A DNA stretch of 64,000 nt from Candidatus Bathyarchaeota archaeon (GTDB lineage: Archaea > Thermoproteota > Bathyarchaeia > Bathyarchaeales > Bathycorpusculaceae). The notes beneath the pieces were generated by a model, which worked only from the letters and a program-made list of their open reading frames with translations, was not told where the DNA came from and ran no database searches. The stretch lies in assembly GCA_026014465.1 (NCBI GenBank), contig JAOZID010000010.1, positions 402,288 through 466,287 on the forward strand, given 5' to 3'. Both the position numbers and the translations under genes were made by a program. Shown piece after piece: positions 24,583-32,781 of the stretch (position 1 is its first letter; every line of letters begins with the position of its first letter).

Positions 24583-25095
24583 ATGGATGCGTCACAGTTT
24601 GTTCCGTGGAGGCAAATCTCCAGTTGGGCTTGCACGGGATGTGGGGAATGCTGCCAAAAGTACGGTGTCGTGCTAAAATTTCATGAGTGGCTCAGGATAA
24701 CGCAGAGTTTTGGTGCTGACAAAACCATTGTAGGCTTGGATAAACTGTTTATCAAACGCGCGTATAACGGCGACTGCGCTTTTCTTTGCCATGCCGGAGG
24801 CAACCGCTTGTGTGGACTGCAGAGAATGAAGCCTGACGCATGCAAACTGTGGCCCTTCAAAGTGTTACCAGAACCCAGATACGGCAACGCACGCCAAGCA
24901 GCATACGATTATTTTGGAAAACAACTCTACGTTTATGCTGACTGCAACTGTAACGGATTGCGCTATGGTAACCCTACGTGGACGTTTGGTGCTCAGACGT
25001 TAAAAGAGTTTGTAGGGGTTGCTTTGGGAACGTGTCGGGTGCAAAGAAACACTACGCGCAGCAGCAGGGGCTACGGCAGGAGATTGGGGGTTTAG
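24583..25095 (+). CDS. YkgJ-family CxxCxxCC cysteine cluster protein (copy 1)
   Basis: The 170-residue protein opens with CTGCGECCQK near residue 17, the signature of the YkgJ family of putative zinc/iron-chelating proteins, and has further conserved cysteines (CAFLC, CGLQRMKPDACKLWPF, CNCNG). The family may bind metals or Fe-S clusters; no reaction is known. The last codon overlaps the stop of the response regulator on the other strand through TTAG. A second family member lies 600 bases to the right. Confidence 0.8.
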   Translation: MDASQFVPWRQISSWACTGCGECCQKYGVVLKFHEWLRITQSFGADKTIVGLDKLFIKRAYNGDCAFLCHAGGNRLCGLQRMKPDACKLWPFKVLPEPRYGNARQAAYDYFGKQLYVYADCNCNGLRYGNPTWTFGAQTLKEFVGVALGTCRVQRNTTRSSRGYGRRLGV

Positions 25096-25553
25096 TGTAC
25101 TTGGGTGTCTTTGCTGTCGAGTTCTTTGATGCGGGTTTGGATGAAATCAGCTACGCGTTGTTCGCTAAAGGCGCGTTCTTGTCTTTGCTTTTCTAGTTGT
25201 TCTTTGATGGTTTCAAGCATCTTGTCAACGTCAAAGGGTTTCATGACGTATGCGTCTGCGCCCTTGTTGACGGCTGTTACGGCGTTTTGCAAAGTAGGAT
25301 ACCCGGTGACCATGATTTTGCGGATTTTGGGGGTGGTGTCGTGGACTTTGCTTAAAAGTTCGGTGCCTTCCATGTCAGGGAGCCTGATGTCGACAAGCAT
25401 CAAGTCATAAGAGTTCTTCTCAGTTTTAGCTATAGCTTGACTACCAGAATCTGCGGTATCTACTTCGTATCCATTATCCTTTAATATCGCCAACACAACT
25501 TTGCGGATGTTCTCATCATCATCAATTACGAGTATTCTCGCAGGTTTGTTCAT
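25092..25553 (-). CDS. Single-domain response regulator
   Basis: The receiver domain has all required residues: the acidic pair in VIDDDEN, the phosphoacceptor in LMLVDIRLPD near residue 54, the Thr in MVTGYP and the Lys in MKPFDVD. A helical tail of about 30 residues replaces an output domain, so it acts by protein contact. ATG 25553 is used because TATAAC on the minus strand sits about 29 bases upstream, suggesting a leaderless transcript. A TTG six codons earlier is an alternative. No histidine kinase is adjacent. Confidence 0.88.
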   Translation of the reverse strand: MNKPARILVIDDDENIRKVVLAILKDNGYEVDTADSGSQAIAKTEKNSYDLMLVDIRLPDMEGTELLSKVHDTTPKIRKIMVTGYPTLQNAVTAVNKGADAYVMKPFDVDKMLETIKEQLEKQRQERAFSEQRVADFIQTRIKELDSKDTQVH

Positions 25554-25579
25554 TTTGTTTTTCGCCAACAAAACAGTGA

Positions 25580-25585
25580 GTTATA
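25580..25585 (-). promoter_or_regulatory. TATA-like box for the response regulator
   Basis: TATAAC on the minus strand, about 29 bases from the ATG at 25553. This spacing fits leaderless transcription. Confidence 0.35.
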
Positions 25586-25641
25586 GTAGAATTTAACCTG
25601 TATGAATCTACAGTATGAATTGAAGAGTACACGCGGCAGGG

Positions 25642-25648
25642 TATAAAA
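25642..25648 (+). promoter_or_regulatory. Strong TATA box for YkgJ copy 2
   Basis: TATAAAA preceded by purine-rich CAGGG (BRE-like). Transcription would start near 25670, about 28 bases before the ATG at 25698. Confidence 0.6.
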
Positions 25649-25697
25649 GAGCCCAAGCACCCACAAAATAAGCAGTAACAAGGGGATGCCGCAATAA

Positions 25698-26195
25698 ATG
25701 AGCCAAACCGACGACTTCCAATGCGCACAATGCGCCAAATGCTGCCAAAACATACTCGAAACCCGCGGCGGCGTACTGCGTGGTTTACCTCTAACCCAAA
25801 AAGAAACCGAACTTTTCCCAGAAAAGGTCATCTCACCCAAAATGGGCATCGGATTCAAAGATGAACCCGAAGTCATTGTGTTGTACCAGATTAACGTGAA
25901 CTGCTGCCCCTACGTAAACAAGCAAAATCAGTGCCAAATCTACCAGAAACGACCCCTCATGTGCCAATCCTTCCCCATAGTTGCAGGCGCCATATCCAAC
26001 CGCTGCCAAGTTTTCAGCTACCGCAAACCAGGCGTAACCTACAACGAACCCTACCCCATGACCGCTCAGCTGCAGGCAAACGATAAACTGGAAAAATACA
26101 TACAAAACCGCATCAAAAAACACAGCCGCCACGGACTAAAAATCTGGGAATATAACCTAGCCACAAAACAGTGGATACACACCCACACCCTCTAA
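25698..26195 (+). CDS. YkgJ-family CxxCxxCC cysteine cluster protein (copy 2)
   Basis: The 165-residue protein has CAQCAKCCQN near residue 8, then NCCPYVNKQNQCQIYQKRPLMCQSFP, the standard YkgJ set of cysteines. It differs strongly from copy 1 outside these motifs, so the two are old paralogues. AAGGGG precedes the ATG, and a clear TATA box lies at 25642. It probably binds metal in the cytoplasm; the role is unknown. Confidence 0.8.
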   Translation: MSQTDDFQCAQCAKCCQNILETRGGVLRGLPLTQKETELFPEKVISPKMGIGFKDEPEVIVLYQINVNCCPYVNKQNQCQIYQKRPLMCQSFPIVAGAISNRCQVFSYRKPGVTYNEPYPMTAQLQANDKLEKYIQNRIKKHSRHGLKIWEYNLATKQWIHTHTL

Positions 26196-26252
26196 CAACA
26201 GGCAAGAGGCGGGGTGGCAAAGCAAGCAACGTGCGTTTGTGGTGGGTTATTT

Positions 26253-26432
26253 TTAGGTGGCTGCGGGTTCGCCACGTTTTCCCCAGCTGGTTTTTGGTAC
26301 GTCGTGGATTATGACGGTGACGTCGGTTTTTGGGACGCCGATTTCTTCGAATGCTTGGGCTATGCCTTTGATTAGTTTTGCTTTTTGCTGGTTGGTTTTT
26401 CCACTCCAAGTTTCAACTATGACTACTGGCAT
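26253..26432 (-). CDS. 4-Oxalocrotonate tautomerase family enzyme
   Basis: This 59-residue protein starts MPVVIVETWSGKTNQQKAKLIKGI. After removal of Met, the N-terminal proline would be the catalytic base of the tautomerase superfamily. VTVIIHDVPKTSWGKRG matches the family's second conserved part. Such enzymes work as small hexamers on keto-enol substrates. The start ATG at 26432 has GGGAGGTG before it and puts Pro at position 2, whereas the longer frame would bury it. Confidence 0.85.
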   Translation of the reverse strand: MPVVIVETWSGKTNQQKAKLIKGIAQAFEEIGVPKTDVTVIIHDVPKTSWGKRGEPAAT

Positions 26433-26609
26433 TGGTTTTTCACCTCCCAACGTGCGTGGGGGTTTGTGTTTACGAGAGCAGCTGCGCGGTTTTTAACGTT
26501 GCCTTTTGCAGTTACGGTTTGCGTAATATGTCAAGAAAGGCAATTTTGTTCTTAAGCGCCCAAAGCCAAGAAGCAGTTATCCTAAAAGTGTAAGGAGAAG
26601 CGTGAGTTA

Positions 26610-26960
26610 ATGTTTAAGACGAGTGTGTTTCCGGCTTTGCTGCTTGTGTTAGCGGGTTCTATGGACTGCCTCACCACAGGCATAGGCATATCGTATTTTG
26701 GAGCAGTTGAATGCAACCCTTTCATGGCGGGGCTGGTGCATACGAACTTGGCAGCATTTACGCTTCTCAAACTGGCAACAACCCTTGTTGTGGTGCTAAT
26801 TTTCTATTCGGCAAGAAAAATCTTGGCAAGCACTTACGACAAAGCAAGCAAAGCATTCAAAATAGGACACAACTTCATCAAAACCGCGTATGCAGGCGTC
26901 ATAGCCATAACATTGGTTGTGGTTGCAAACAACGTATTGGTCATCGCAGGGTCAGTATAG
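26610..26960 (+). CDS. Small membrane protein, DUF5658-like
   Basis: The 116-residue protein has about three to four membrane helices (residues 7-25, 40-70 and 88-115) and the segment SMDCLTTGIGISYFGAVECNPFM, which is typical of DUF5658-type archaeal membrane proteins (Asp-x-x-Thr-Thr...Glu-x-Asn-Pro). AAGGAG lies upstream of the ATG. Function unknown. Confidence 0.7.
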   Translation: MFKTSVFPALLLVLAGSMDCLTTGIGISYFGAVECNPFMAGLVHTNLAAFTLLKLATTLVVVLIFYSARKILASTYDKASKAFKIGHNFIKTAYAGVIAITLVVVANNVLVIAGSV

Positions 26961-27019
26961 CAAAGGCAGGTTTTTTAGAGGCTACCCAGTAGTCCCATGT
27001 ATACGTGGAAGGTACCAGG

Positions 27020-27382
27020 TTGGAAGCTAACTTCAAAGTCGCAGTTGTCCATCTTATTCTTAACAGCCAAACAGAAGAAGCCCTAGAATTGCTCTCCAAA
27101 CAATACCAGACCGACACGCCCAAACTAAAGATTGGGTTGCCAAAAGGTCACAGCCGCAAAGCTTACGGGACATATGCAGCCAAAACGCAGACCATAAGCC
27201 TGCTCAACAGCGACATGCTCGCCAACCCGTTTGTCGTCCTGCACGAGTTTTACCATCACCTACGCAGCAAAAACGTCGAACACCAACACAAAGGCACAGA
27301 AAAAAACGCCGACAAATTCGCATCAGACTTCATACGCGAATACCAAAAAGCAGCAGCCAGCCAAGCTCAAAACAGCCAATAA
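27020..27382 (+). CDS. Small zincin-type metallopeptidase-like protein
   Basis: The 120-residue protein contains LHEFYHHLR near residue 76, an HExxH zinc-binding motif, followed about 25 residues later by EKNADKFASDF, whose Glu could be the third ligand as in ImmA/IrrE-like peptidases. It is much shorter than those proteins and has no HTH. TTG 27020 has GGAAGG seven bases upstream; GTG 27005 is an alternative start. It converges on the JAMM peptidase gene, with 12 bases between them. Confidence 0.6.
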   Translation: MEANFKVAVVHLILNSQTEEALELLSKQYQTDTPKLKIGLPKGHSRKAYGTYAAKTQTISLLNSDMLANPFVVLHEFYHHLRSKNVEHQHKGTEKNADKFASDFIREYQKAAASQAQNSQ

Positions 27383-27394
27383 CACTTCAGGCGA

Positions 27395-27787
27395 TTACTC
27401 ATCGGTTAGTTCCACAGGCAACCTGTCCCCGTTCGAGTCATAAACCGCCACGCACGCCGCGCCTTCAAAGGGTGGACCTACAATCATCAAAATTCTGCCA
27501 AAAAAATGGTTCAAATCCACATCTGACGGCGAGATGTTCCCTGAAGGATGCGAATGCACCGTGCCGACCAACGAGAAATCCATGGGTAACATGTGCATGG
27601 GGAAGCTGGCGGAGCCGTTTCCGTGAACAGAAAAAGGTGCCATGAGCAAATCAGTTATGTATATGATGTTTTTGCGTTTTTTCCCTCGTAGCAGTAGGAA
27701 GCTTTCGCGTGGGTAGAAGTGTTTTGCGCCAGTGTATATGTTTTCAAGCAGCTCGTTTGGGAGGCTGACGACGGTTTGAGGGGGCAT
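27395..27787 (-). CDS. JAB/MPN+ (JAMM) domain metalloprotease
   Basis: The 130-residue protein is a single JAMM domain: ESFLLLRG holds the catalytic Glu (about residue 28), and GTVHSHPSGNISPSDVD (about 74-90) gives the HxH...D zinc ligands. Related archaeal enzymes cleave ubiquitin-like SAMP conjugates or process small ubiquitin-like proteins. No SAMP or E1 gene is nearby, so the substrate is open. The start is ATG 27787. Confidence 0.88.
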   Translation of the reverse strand: MPPQTVVSLPNELLENIYTGAKHFYPRESFLLLRGKKRKNIIYITDLLMAPFSVHGNGSASFPMHMLPMDFSLVGTVHSHPSGNISPSDVDLNHFFGRILMIVGPPFEGAACVAVYDSNGDRLPVELTDE

Positions 27788-27872
27788 AACCCAGATAATA
27801 TGCGGGCAGATTAATTACTTTGACCCCGCCCAAAGCCAAAAAGCGCCCAAGCAGCAAATAGAAACGTTTGGT

Positions 27873-28319
27873 TTACGGTGTTTGCCGTGCAAGGTAATCT
27901 TTTATCATTTGTCCGTGTTCAAAAGCCAGTTCCGCGGGCAACGCATCCAAACTAAACAAGCGAAGCTCGGAGATTTCGGTTTCCTGCTTCTTCAACTCTC
28001 CACCCACAGGTTTTACGACAAAGCATGTTGGGTTGTAATCGTATTCGTAACCGCCTTGAACGCCCTGTTCTTTGTACGAGCCCAGCTTGTAGAGAACCTC
28101 CACATCCAAACCAGTTTCCTCTTTAACTTCACGCACAACATTTTGCTCAGGCGTCTCACCCGCCTCCTCACGCCCCCCAGGCAAAGCCCAAAAACCAATA
28201 AACGGCGGCGTAGTACGCTTCGCCAACAAAATCTTATCTTTAGGATAAACAATAATGGCAGTCGCCGATTTTCCGCTAAACTTCATACGCATCCACGGGG
28301 ATAAGGCATCAGGGAACAT
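27873..28319 (-). CDS. NUDIX hydrolase
   Basis: The 148-residue protein has the complete Nudix box GGREEAGETPEQNVVREVKEETG near residues 47-69 for binding Mg2+ and hydrolysing nucleoside diphosphate linkages. The N-terminal strand (SATAIIVYPKDKILLAKRTTPPFIGFWALPGG) fits the ADP-ribose pyrophosphatase/MutT-like group. The true substrate is unknown. A later ATG (MKFSGKS) is also possible as start. Confidence 0.9.
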   Translation of the reverse strand: MFPDALSPWMRMKFSGKSATAIIVYPKDKILLAKRTTPPFIGFWALPGGREEAGETPEQNVVREVKEETGLDVEVLYKLGSYKEQGVQGGYEYDYNPTCFVVKPVGGELKKQETEISELRLFSLDALPAELAFEHGQMIKDYLARQTP

Positions 28320-28371
28320 AATAGTTTTGCCGTTTCCACGGGCTGGTTGGGGTCGGGGCAGCCAACAAGTT

Positions 28372-28409
28372 TATATGAAGTTTTGTTCATATGAATTGTT
28401 GTTCATGAA
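28372..28409. promoter_or_regulatory. Inverted repeats upstream of the ArsR-type gene
   Basis: TATATGAA (28372-28379) and TTCATATGAA (28386-28395) form an inverted repeat, and another palindrome TTCATGAA lies at 28402-28409. They overlap the likely TATA box and are good candidates for the binding site of the ArsR-type protein encoded 35 bases further on. Confidence 0.5.
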
Positions 28410-28444
28410 AGTGTTGTGGTGACCGCTATGGGGCGTGTTGTTGT

Positions 28445-28765
28445 TTGAAGCAGGGTTTGACGCAGATTTGCCATCGGTTTTTTACGAATTTGGCGAATCC
28501 TACGCGGCTGGCAGTGCTGGAGTTGCTTATGGACAAACCAATGAGCGTAAACGAGTTGGCGCTGGCAATAGGTCAGGAGCAAAGCATGGTATCGCATAAC
28601 CTTAAGCCGCTACTGGAATGCAACTTTATCCACACGCAAAGAGACGGCAAGAAACGCATGTACGAAGTCAACAAAGAAACCATCGGCGCGGTTTTTGCGG
28701 CTGTGGAAAATCATGCCCAAAAGTTTTGCCCCACGGGCGGGAAGTGCCTTAAAGGAGAGAAATAG
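28445..28765 (+). CDS. ArsR-family winged-helix regulator
   Basis: The 106-residue protein has the ArsR helix-turn-helix (NLANPTRLAVLELLMDKPMSVNELALAIGQEQSMVSHNLKPL) and ends with CPTGGKC, a possible metal or redox site. The start is TTG at 28445. The stop lies one base before the ferredoxin-like gene, so they form an operon. Palindromes at 28372-28409 may be its operator. It probably represses the Fe-S protein gene in response to metal or redox state (inference). Confidence 0.85.
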   Translation: MKQGLTQICHRFFTNLANPTRLAVLELLMDKPMSVNELALAIGQEQSMVSHNLKPLLECNFIHTQRDGKKRMYEVNKETIGAVFAAVENHAQKFCPTGGKCLKGEK

Positions 28766-28766
28766 T

Positions 28767-29396
28767 ATGGTTGTACGAAAAATTGTAAATATCGACGAGA
28801 GTTTGTGTAACGGCTGTGGTAAGTGTATTCCGAAGTGTGTGGAGGGTGCGTTGCAGATTGTGGATGGGAAAGCCAGAATCATCAAGGACACGTACTGCGA
28901 CGGTTTGGGAGCGTGTTTGGGGGAATGCCCGCAAGGTGCTATAACTATAACCGAGCGCGAAGCAGATGCGTTTAGCGAACAAGAAGTGCATGAGTACCTT
29001 AAAACCAAAAAAGCCGCCATCACTCAACCCGCTAAGCCGCAGTGGCCAGTAAAAATCAACTTGGTTCCACCCAAAGCACCATTCTACGAAAACGCAGAGT
29101 TACTGGTGGCTGCGGACTGCGCCCCTGTTGCCATGCACAACTTCCACGAAACGATGCTTGTGGGGCGGCGGGTTATAATTGGCTGCCCAAAGTTTGATGA
29201 CGCCAGAGCGTACGCGCAAAAACTCGGCGAGATACTAAAGCAAAACAACGTCTCAAGCATAGCTGTTGCGCACATGGAGGTTCCGTGCTGTTCAGGGCTT
29301 AAATGGGCGGTGGAGCGCGCAGTTGAGGCTTCAGGCAAACAAATCCCCGTGAAGGAGTACGAGGTAACTGTTGGGGGTGAAGTGCATGAACTCTAA
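28767..29396 (+). CDS. Two-[4Fe-4S] ferredoxin-domain protein with cysteine-containing C-terminal domain
   Basis: The 209-residue protein has two ferredoxin motifs near residues 14-55: CNGCGKCIPKC and CDGLGACLGEC. A C-terminal domain follows with ADCAP, IGCPKFDD and EVPCCSGLKWAVE. This architecture is common in anaerobes next to ArsR-type regulators; its role is probably electron transfer or Fe-S based sensing. AAAGGAG precedes the ATG at 28767, immediately after the regulator's stop. A zinc-ribbon protein gene overlaps its end. Confidence 0.85.
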   Translation: MVVRKIVNIDESLCNGCGKCIPKCVEGALQIVDGKARIIKDTYCDGLGACLGECPQGAITITEREADAFSEQEVHEYLKTKKAAITQPAKPQWPVKINLVPPKAPFYENAELLVAADCAPVAMHNFHETMLVGRRVIIGCPKFDDARAYAQKLGEILKQNNVSSIAVAHMEVPCCSGLKWAVERAVEASGKQIPVKEYEVTVGGEVHEL

Positions 29397-29640
29397 AGAC
29401 CCCTCGGTGCCCAAGAATCCGAAAACATGCCCGGGTCTGCGTGAGTTTCTGCAGCCAACCGTCGCTTACATCCAATGCCACGTCTGCGGCAGCGAACTGG
29501 AAATCTGGAGCGACGAAGACGAAACAACCTGCAGCGAATGCGGAGCCCAATGGAAACGCCCCAGCAAAAACGCCGCTTGCTTAGAATACTGCCAATACGC
29601 CGAGCAATGCCGTGGCATAATTGAAGCACGAAAAAAATAA
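29386..29640 (+). CDS. Zinc-ribbon protein
   Basis: The 84-residue protein has QCHVCGSELEIWSDEDETTCSECGAQW, a rubredoxin-like pair of CxxC knuckles, and a second cysteine cluster CLEYCQYAEQC near the end. GGGGGTGA lies 8 bases before the ATG, which sits inside the preceding ferredoxin gene, so the two are coupled. Likely a partner of the upstream Fe-S protein. Confidence 0.75.
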   Translation: MNSKDPSVPKNPKTCPGLREFLQPTVAYIQCHVCGSELEIWSDEDETTCSECGAQWKRPSKNAACLEYCQYAEQCRGIIEARKK

Positions 29641-29641
29641 C

Positions 29642-29662
29642 GCCCAAACAAGGGCTTTTTTT
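29642..29662 (+). terminator. Hairpin terminator of the ArsR-ferredoxin operon
   Basis: GCCC-AAACAA-GGGC followed directly by seven T residues, right after the last gene of the operon. Confidence 0.65.
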
Positions 29663-29681
29663 AGGAAATAGTAAAGAAAGG

Positions 29682-30242
29682 TTATGGTTTGAGGGGTTTA
29701 TCGTCGATGAAGACGGCTGCTGCTATGGAGGTTGTCCATAAGCCGTTGTTGTCGCCTACGGCGGTTTGGGTGATGTTGGCTGTTTTTATGATGAGTCCGC
29801 TGGTTTTGAAGAGTTGTTTGCGTTCGTCCCATGCTTTTTCGGGGTCGAATTGGATGCCCATGGTTGTTGCGAGCATGGTAGCGGCGAGGTCTTCTGCGTA
29901 GTCGCCTGCGGTTTCGTCGTTTTGTCCAAAGCAGTGGTGTTCGGAGAGGTAGCCGTACTGGTTTTTGCCTGAGGGTATGGCAACGCCGATAGAGGAGGCA
30001 ACGAGTCTGTGGGGTTCGTTTGTGGCGTTTCTGGCGATGACTACGAACGTGATTTCTCCGGGCTCAACCATTTTTAGACCTTGTTCACGTGGAAGTAATT
30101 CGCAGCCGGGGGGCACGATGCTTGAGACGCTGACAAGGTTACAATGCTGAATACCTGCATCTCGAAGTGCCAACTCAAACGATTGAAGCTGCTCCTTATG
30201 CTTACCAACGCCTTTTGTTAAGAAGAAATACTTTGGTATCAT
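29682..30242 (-). CDS. pdaD: Pyruvoyl-dependent arginine decarboxylase
   Basis: The 186-residue proenzyme contains [17 protein letters not shown] near residue 40; the chain cleaves itself at the serine of the VSS segment to form the pyruvoyl cofactor. [14 protein letters not shown] and [13 protein letters not shown] match the archaeal enzyme. It makes agmatine from arginine, needed for polyamines and, in archaea, for agmatidine in tRNA-Ile. The ATG at 30242 is the natural start; TTTTTAAAC lies about 34 bases upstream as TATA box, giving a very short leader. The frame stays open upstream, but that part looks untranslated. Confidence 0.93.
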   Translation of the reverse strand: MIPKYFFLTKGVGKHKEQLQSFELALRDAGIQHCNLVSVSSIVPPGCELLPREQGLKMVEPGEITFVVIARNATNEPHRLVASSIGVAIPSGKNQYGYLSEHHCFGQNDETAGDYAEDLAATMLATTMGIQFDPEKAWDERKQLFKTSGLIIKTANITQTAVGDNNGLWTTSIAAAVFIDDKPLKP

Positions 30243-30594
30243 TGTTGTCGCAGATAGACAGTACAGCATTTGTTTAAAAAGGTTTTTCTGGACAATAGTT
30301 CCATTGAATTTTGATTCGCCCCATTTCCAGCACGCGTAAGTTTGAACGAAAAAACCATGGATAACCAAGTTTTCTGCTGTTTTAGTAGACCCCCTCCCCC
30401 TATCGTTTCTGCATACAATTAAAAACAGCAGCCAAATAGACAGCAAATAGGTTGTGAGTGCCAGTTAGAAAACGTGTAACAGCTTGAAACGCGCAGAGAA
30501 GGTTGCTGAGTCAAAAGCTTCGAAGAAAGGTTTCGTCTAAACTTAGTCAGATTTAAAAGCGTATGAAAAGAAGAAAAAGTTGGGGAAAGTCCCC
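30243..30594. other. Gene-free region between arginine decarboxylase and the YegP-type gene
   Basis: It holds the decarboxylase promoter (TTTTTAAAC, minus strand, about 30271-30281) and copy B of the C-rich repeat (30385-30452). The right end is the 3' region of the DUF1508 gene. Nothing else is recognised. Confidence 0.45.
30385..30452 (+). repeat. Dispersed C-rich intergenic repeat, copy B
   Basis: GTAGAC, CCCCTCCCCC, TATCGTTTCTGCATACAATT, AAAA, then ACAGCAGCCAAATAGACAG and CAAATAGG. It shares block order and most bases with copies A (11039, reversed) and C (23513). Confidence 0.65.
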
Positions 30595-31392
30595 TTATTC
30601 GATGATTATTTTTTGTATGGTGCTTTTTGAGGGTTTGGCGTCTTCGGTTCCTTTGAAGTACGCGTAGACTTGGCCAGTGTTTTCGAACCATGTCAAAGAC
30701 CTAGCTCTCCAGTCGACTTTGAAGGTTCCATCTTCAGAGGTGTAGCCGTACGCTAAGAAGTCGTCGCCCAGCAGGGAACGGTCGCGCTCATAGATGTCAA
30801 TCTTGGCTTTAGGTATTCCTTCTCCAGAATCACTTCTGACGAGTCGTCCCTTGAAGAACACAGGGTCGTCTTTTTTGTAGGTTGAAAGACTCTGAAGTTC
30901 AATGGTTGTTGGAACTGGACCATCGGTTACTGTTCGAACAGGCGCAGGTGCGGGTTCAGACGCGACAACAGGCGGAAGTTCCAATGCATCATAAGACATT
31001 GTGTCTTCTTTGGGTTTTTGTGTAGTGGTCAAATCTTCAATTTCTGCATCACAGCTCGCTTTAACAGCGTGTATTCCGTTCAAGCAGCCGCTTTTTGCTT
31101 CGTACCCTTCGCTTGCAGCTATGATTTCGCCGTTCGTAGCAGTCAAATGGAATCGGTACCCACAGCTTTTATCGAAGAAAACCTGGTATTTTGGGTTGTT
31201 AATTCTTGGACCTTCAACGGTCAGGTCTTCAATCTCTGCGTTGCAGTTTGCCTGTATGCTTTTTATGCCTTTTATGCAGCTTGCATGTTGTTCGTAAGCT
31301 TCGCCTACAGCAATGATTTTGTTATTTTCGGCCATGAGTCGAAAACGAAACTTGTCTTGAACGTCTCGGTATACTTGATACTTTTTTGACAT
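30595..31392 (-). CDS. Double YegP/DUF1508 protein with Ig-like C-terminal domain
   Basis: The 265-residue protein begins with two DUF1508 (YegP) repeats, about residues 4-55 and 62-112. Each has the pattern Y-x-V-x-x-D...FRFxLxAxNxxIIAxxExY followed by C-x-x-GIxxxxxxC. After a Pro/Ala-rich linker, the C-terminal 100 residues form an Ig-like or carboxypeptidase-regulatory beta-sandwich (FFKGRLVRSDSGEGIPKAKIDIYERD..GYTSEDGTFKV). Function unknown. ATG 31392 is used because the first repeat starts there and a TATA box (31421-31430) lies about 35 bases upstream. Confidence 0.8.
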   Translation of the reverse strand: MSKKYQVYRDVQDKFRFRLMAENNKIIAVGEAYEQHASCIKGIKSIQANCNAEIEDLTVEGPRINNPKYQVFFDKSCGYRFHLTATNGEIIAASEGYEAKSGCLNGIHAVKASCDAEIEDLTTTQKPKEDTMSYDALELPPVVASEPAPAPVRTVTDGPVPTTIELQSLSTYKKDDPVFFKGRLVRSDSGEGIPKAKIDIYERDRSLLGDDFLAYGYTSEDGTFKVDWRARSLTWFENTGQVYAYFKGTEDAKPSKSTIQKIIIE

Positions 31393-31420
31393 AGAAAACC
31401 ACAAAATAAATACAGTCAAC

Positions 31421-31432
31421 GTATTTAAAAAA
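31421..31432 (-). promoter_or_regulatory. TATA box for the YegP/DUF1508 gene
   Basis: Minus strand TTTTTTAAATAC, about 35 bases before the ATG; implies a leader under 10 bases. Confidence 0.5.
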
Positions 31433-31503
31433 GTGTTGCACATACCACCCTGATGCCCCTAAAGCGTTATACACCAAAACTCAAAAGAAGCAACAGAAGA
31501 CTT

Positions 31504-31523
31504 GCCTAACGGATTTATTAGGC
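31504..31523. repeat. Inverted repeat upstream of orc1/cdc6
   Basis: GCCTAA and TTAGGC, perfect 6-base arms separated by 8 bases, lie in the short spacer between two divergent genes. It could be an operator. It is not a recognisable origin recognition box. Confidence 0.35.
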
Positions 31524-31592
31524 GTCACTCTAACCAGTATTGTTTGACCATACAAATAAGGCGTGAACATAAAACGGGGAGGCAGTAGAACC

Positions 31593-32780
31593 GTGAAGTT
31601 TCGAAGGAGCGTATTCAAAGACGAGACGAAGCTGGATATAAACTACATACCTAGCCGTTTGCCTCACCGCGAAAAAGAACACCGCCTCCTCACAGAGTTT
31701 TTCAGTTTTCTCACCCAGTTTCCTGAACGCATGGCGCAGCGAGTCATCGTCACGGGGGAAGTGGGCACGGGAAAAACGGCGTTGTGTCAGCGTGTTGGGC
31801 AAGACATAACCAGCCAAGCCCGCAAAAACGGCGTAAACGTACGCTATGTTCATGTTAACTGCCGAGAATACCGTGGCAAACTCTCACTTATCATGCAGCA
31901 CGCCGTAGCTGTTTTGCGCCCCAACTTTCCCAAACGCGGCTTCTCGTCTGAAGAAATTCTAAGCGCGCTTCTGCAGACGCTTGATGAAGAAAACATGCAC
32001 ATGGTCTTGGCGTTGGATGAGTTTGACAGCCTCATAGAAGCTGAAGGCTCAGACTCCGTCTACAACCTAACCCGCATGCAAGAAATACGCCCCGAAAAAC
32101 CACAACGGGTCTCTTTGCTGTTTATTATGCGCAACTTGCAAGCCACCAAAAAACTCGACGACAGCGCCAAAAGCACCCTACAACAAAACATAATCCGCCT
32201 AGAAGCATACGACAAAGAGCAGCTAGTAGATATTCTTAACGACCGCGTAGCCATGGCGTTTGAAGCATCCACGGTGGCGGAAGATGTGGTTTGTTTGGCG
32301 GCGGATTTGGCTCAGGGCGAAAGCGGGAATGCACGGTTTGCTATAGAGTTGCTTTGGCGTGCAGGCAAGTACGCAGATGCGGAGGATTTGGGGGATGTGA
32401 CTCCTGAGTGTGTGCGTAAAGCCATATCCAGCATCATCCCAACGCTGCAAAAAGGCGAAGTATCAAATCTGGGACAGCATGAGAAACTGTTTTTGCTCTC
32501 CGTAGCCGAGTTTTTCAAAGAAAACGCCAAAGCATACGCGACTCTAACAGAGCTGGAAAACGAATACGGCGTCATCTGTGAAGAGTACGAGGTAGAACCA
32601 GTTAGCCATACGCAGCTTTGGAGTTATGCCAAGTTGCTTTCGGCGTTGGGTGTGCTGCGAACGGTGGTTTCGTCTGAGGGCGCACGTGGTCGTTCGACGC
32701 TGGTTTATTTGCCGTCTGTTTCCGCTGAAGAGTTAGCCAAGACGTTGCGGTTGATTTTGGAACGGGAAAGAGGTGCCTAA
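31593..32780 (+). CDS. cdc6: Orc1/Cdc6 replication initiator-type AAA+ ATPase
   Basis: The 395-residue protein has the Walker A motif GEVGTGKT near residue 54, Walker B LALDEFDSL near 143, sensor-1 LLFIMRN and a C-terminal winged-helix region from about 300 (LGQHEKLFLLSVAEF..TLTELENEY). It binds origins and helps load MCM. GTG 31593 is used because GGGGAGG lies ten bases upstream; the frame is open to GTG 31563. No repeated origin boxes are visible in the spacer, so an adjacent oriC is not supported. It heads the array with the wHTH gene and moaCBA. Confidence 0.92.
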   Translation: MKFRRSVFKDETKLDINYIPSRLPHREKEHRLLTEFFSFLTQFPERMAQRVIVTGEVGTGKTALCQRVGQDITSQARKNGVNVRYVHVNCREYRGKLSLIMQHAVAVLRPNFPKRGFSSEEILSALLQTLDEENMHMVLALDEFDSLIEAEGSDSVYNLTRMQEIRPEKPQRVSLLFIMRNLQATKKLDDSAKSTLQQNIIRLEAYDKEQLVDILNDRVAMAFEASTVAEDVVCLAADLAQGESGNARFAIELLWRAGKYADAEDLGDVTPECVRKAISSIIPTLQKGEVSNLGQHEKLFLLSVAEFFKENAKAYATLTELENEYGVICEEYEVEPVSHTQLWSYAKLLSALGVLRTVVSSEGARGRSTLVYLPSVSAEELAKTLRLILERERGA

Positions 32781-32781
32781 C

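Noticed and set aside
31444-31592. Possible replication origin upstream of orc1/cdc6
   Set aside because: The spacer is short, not very AT-rich and shows no repeated origin recognition boxes; only one inverted repeat is seen.
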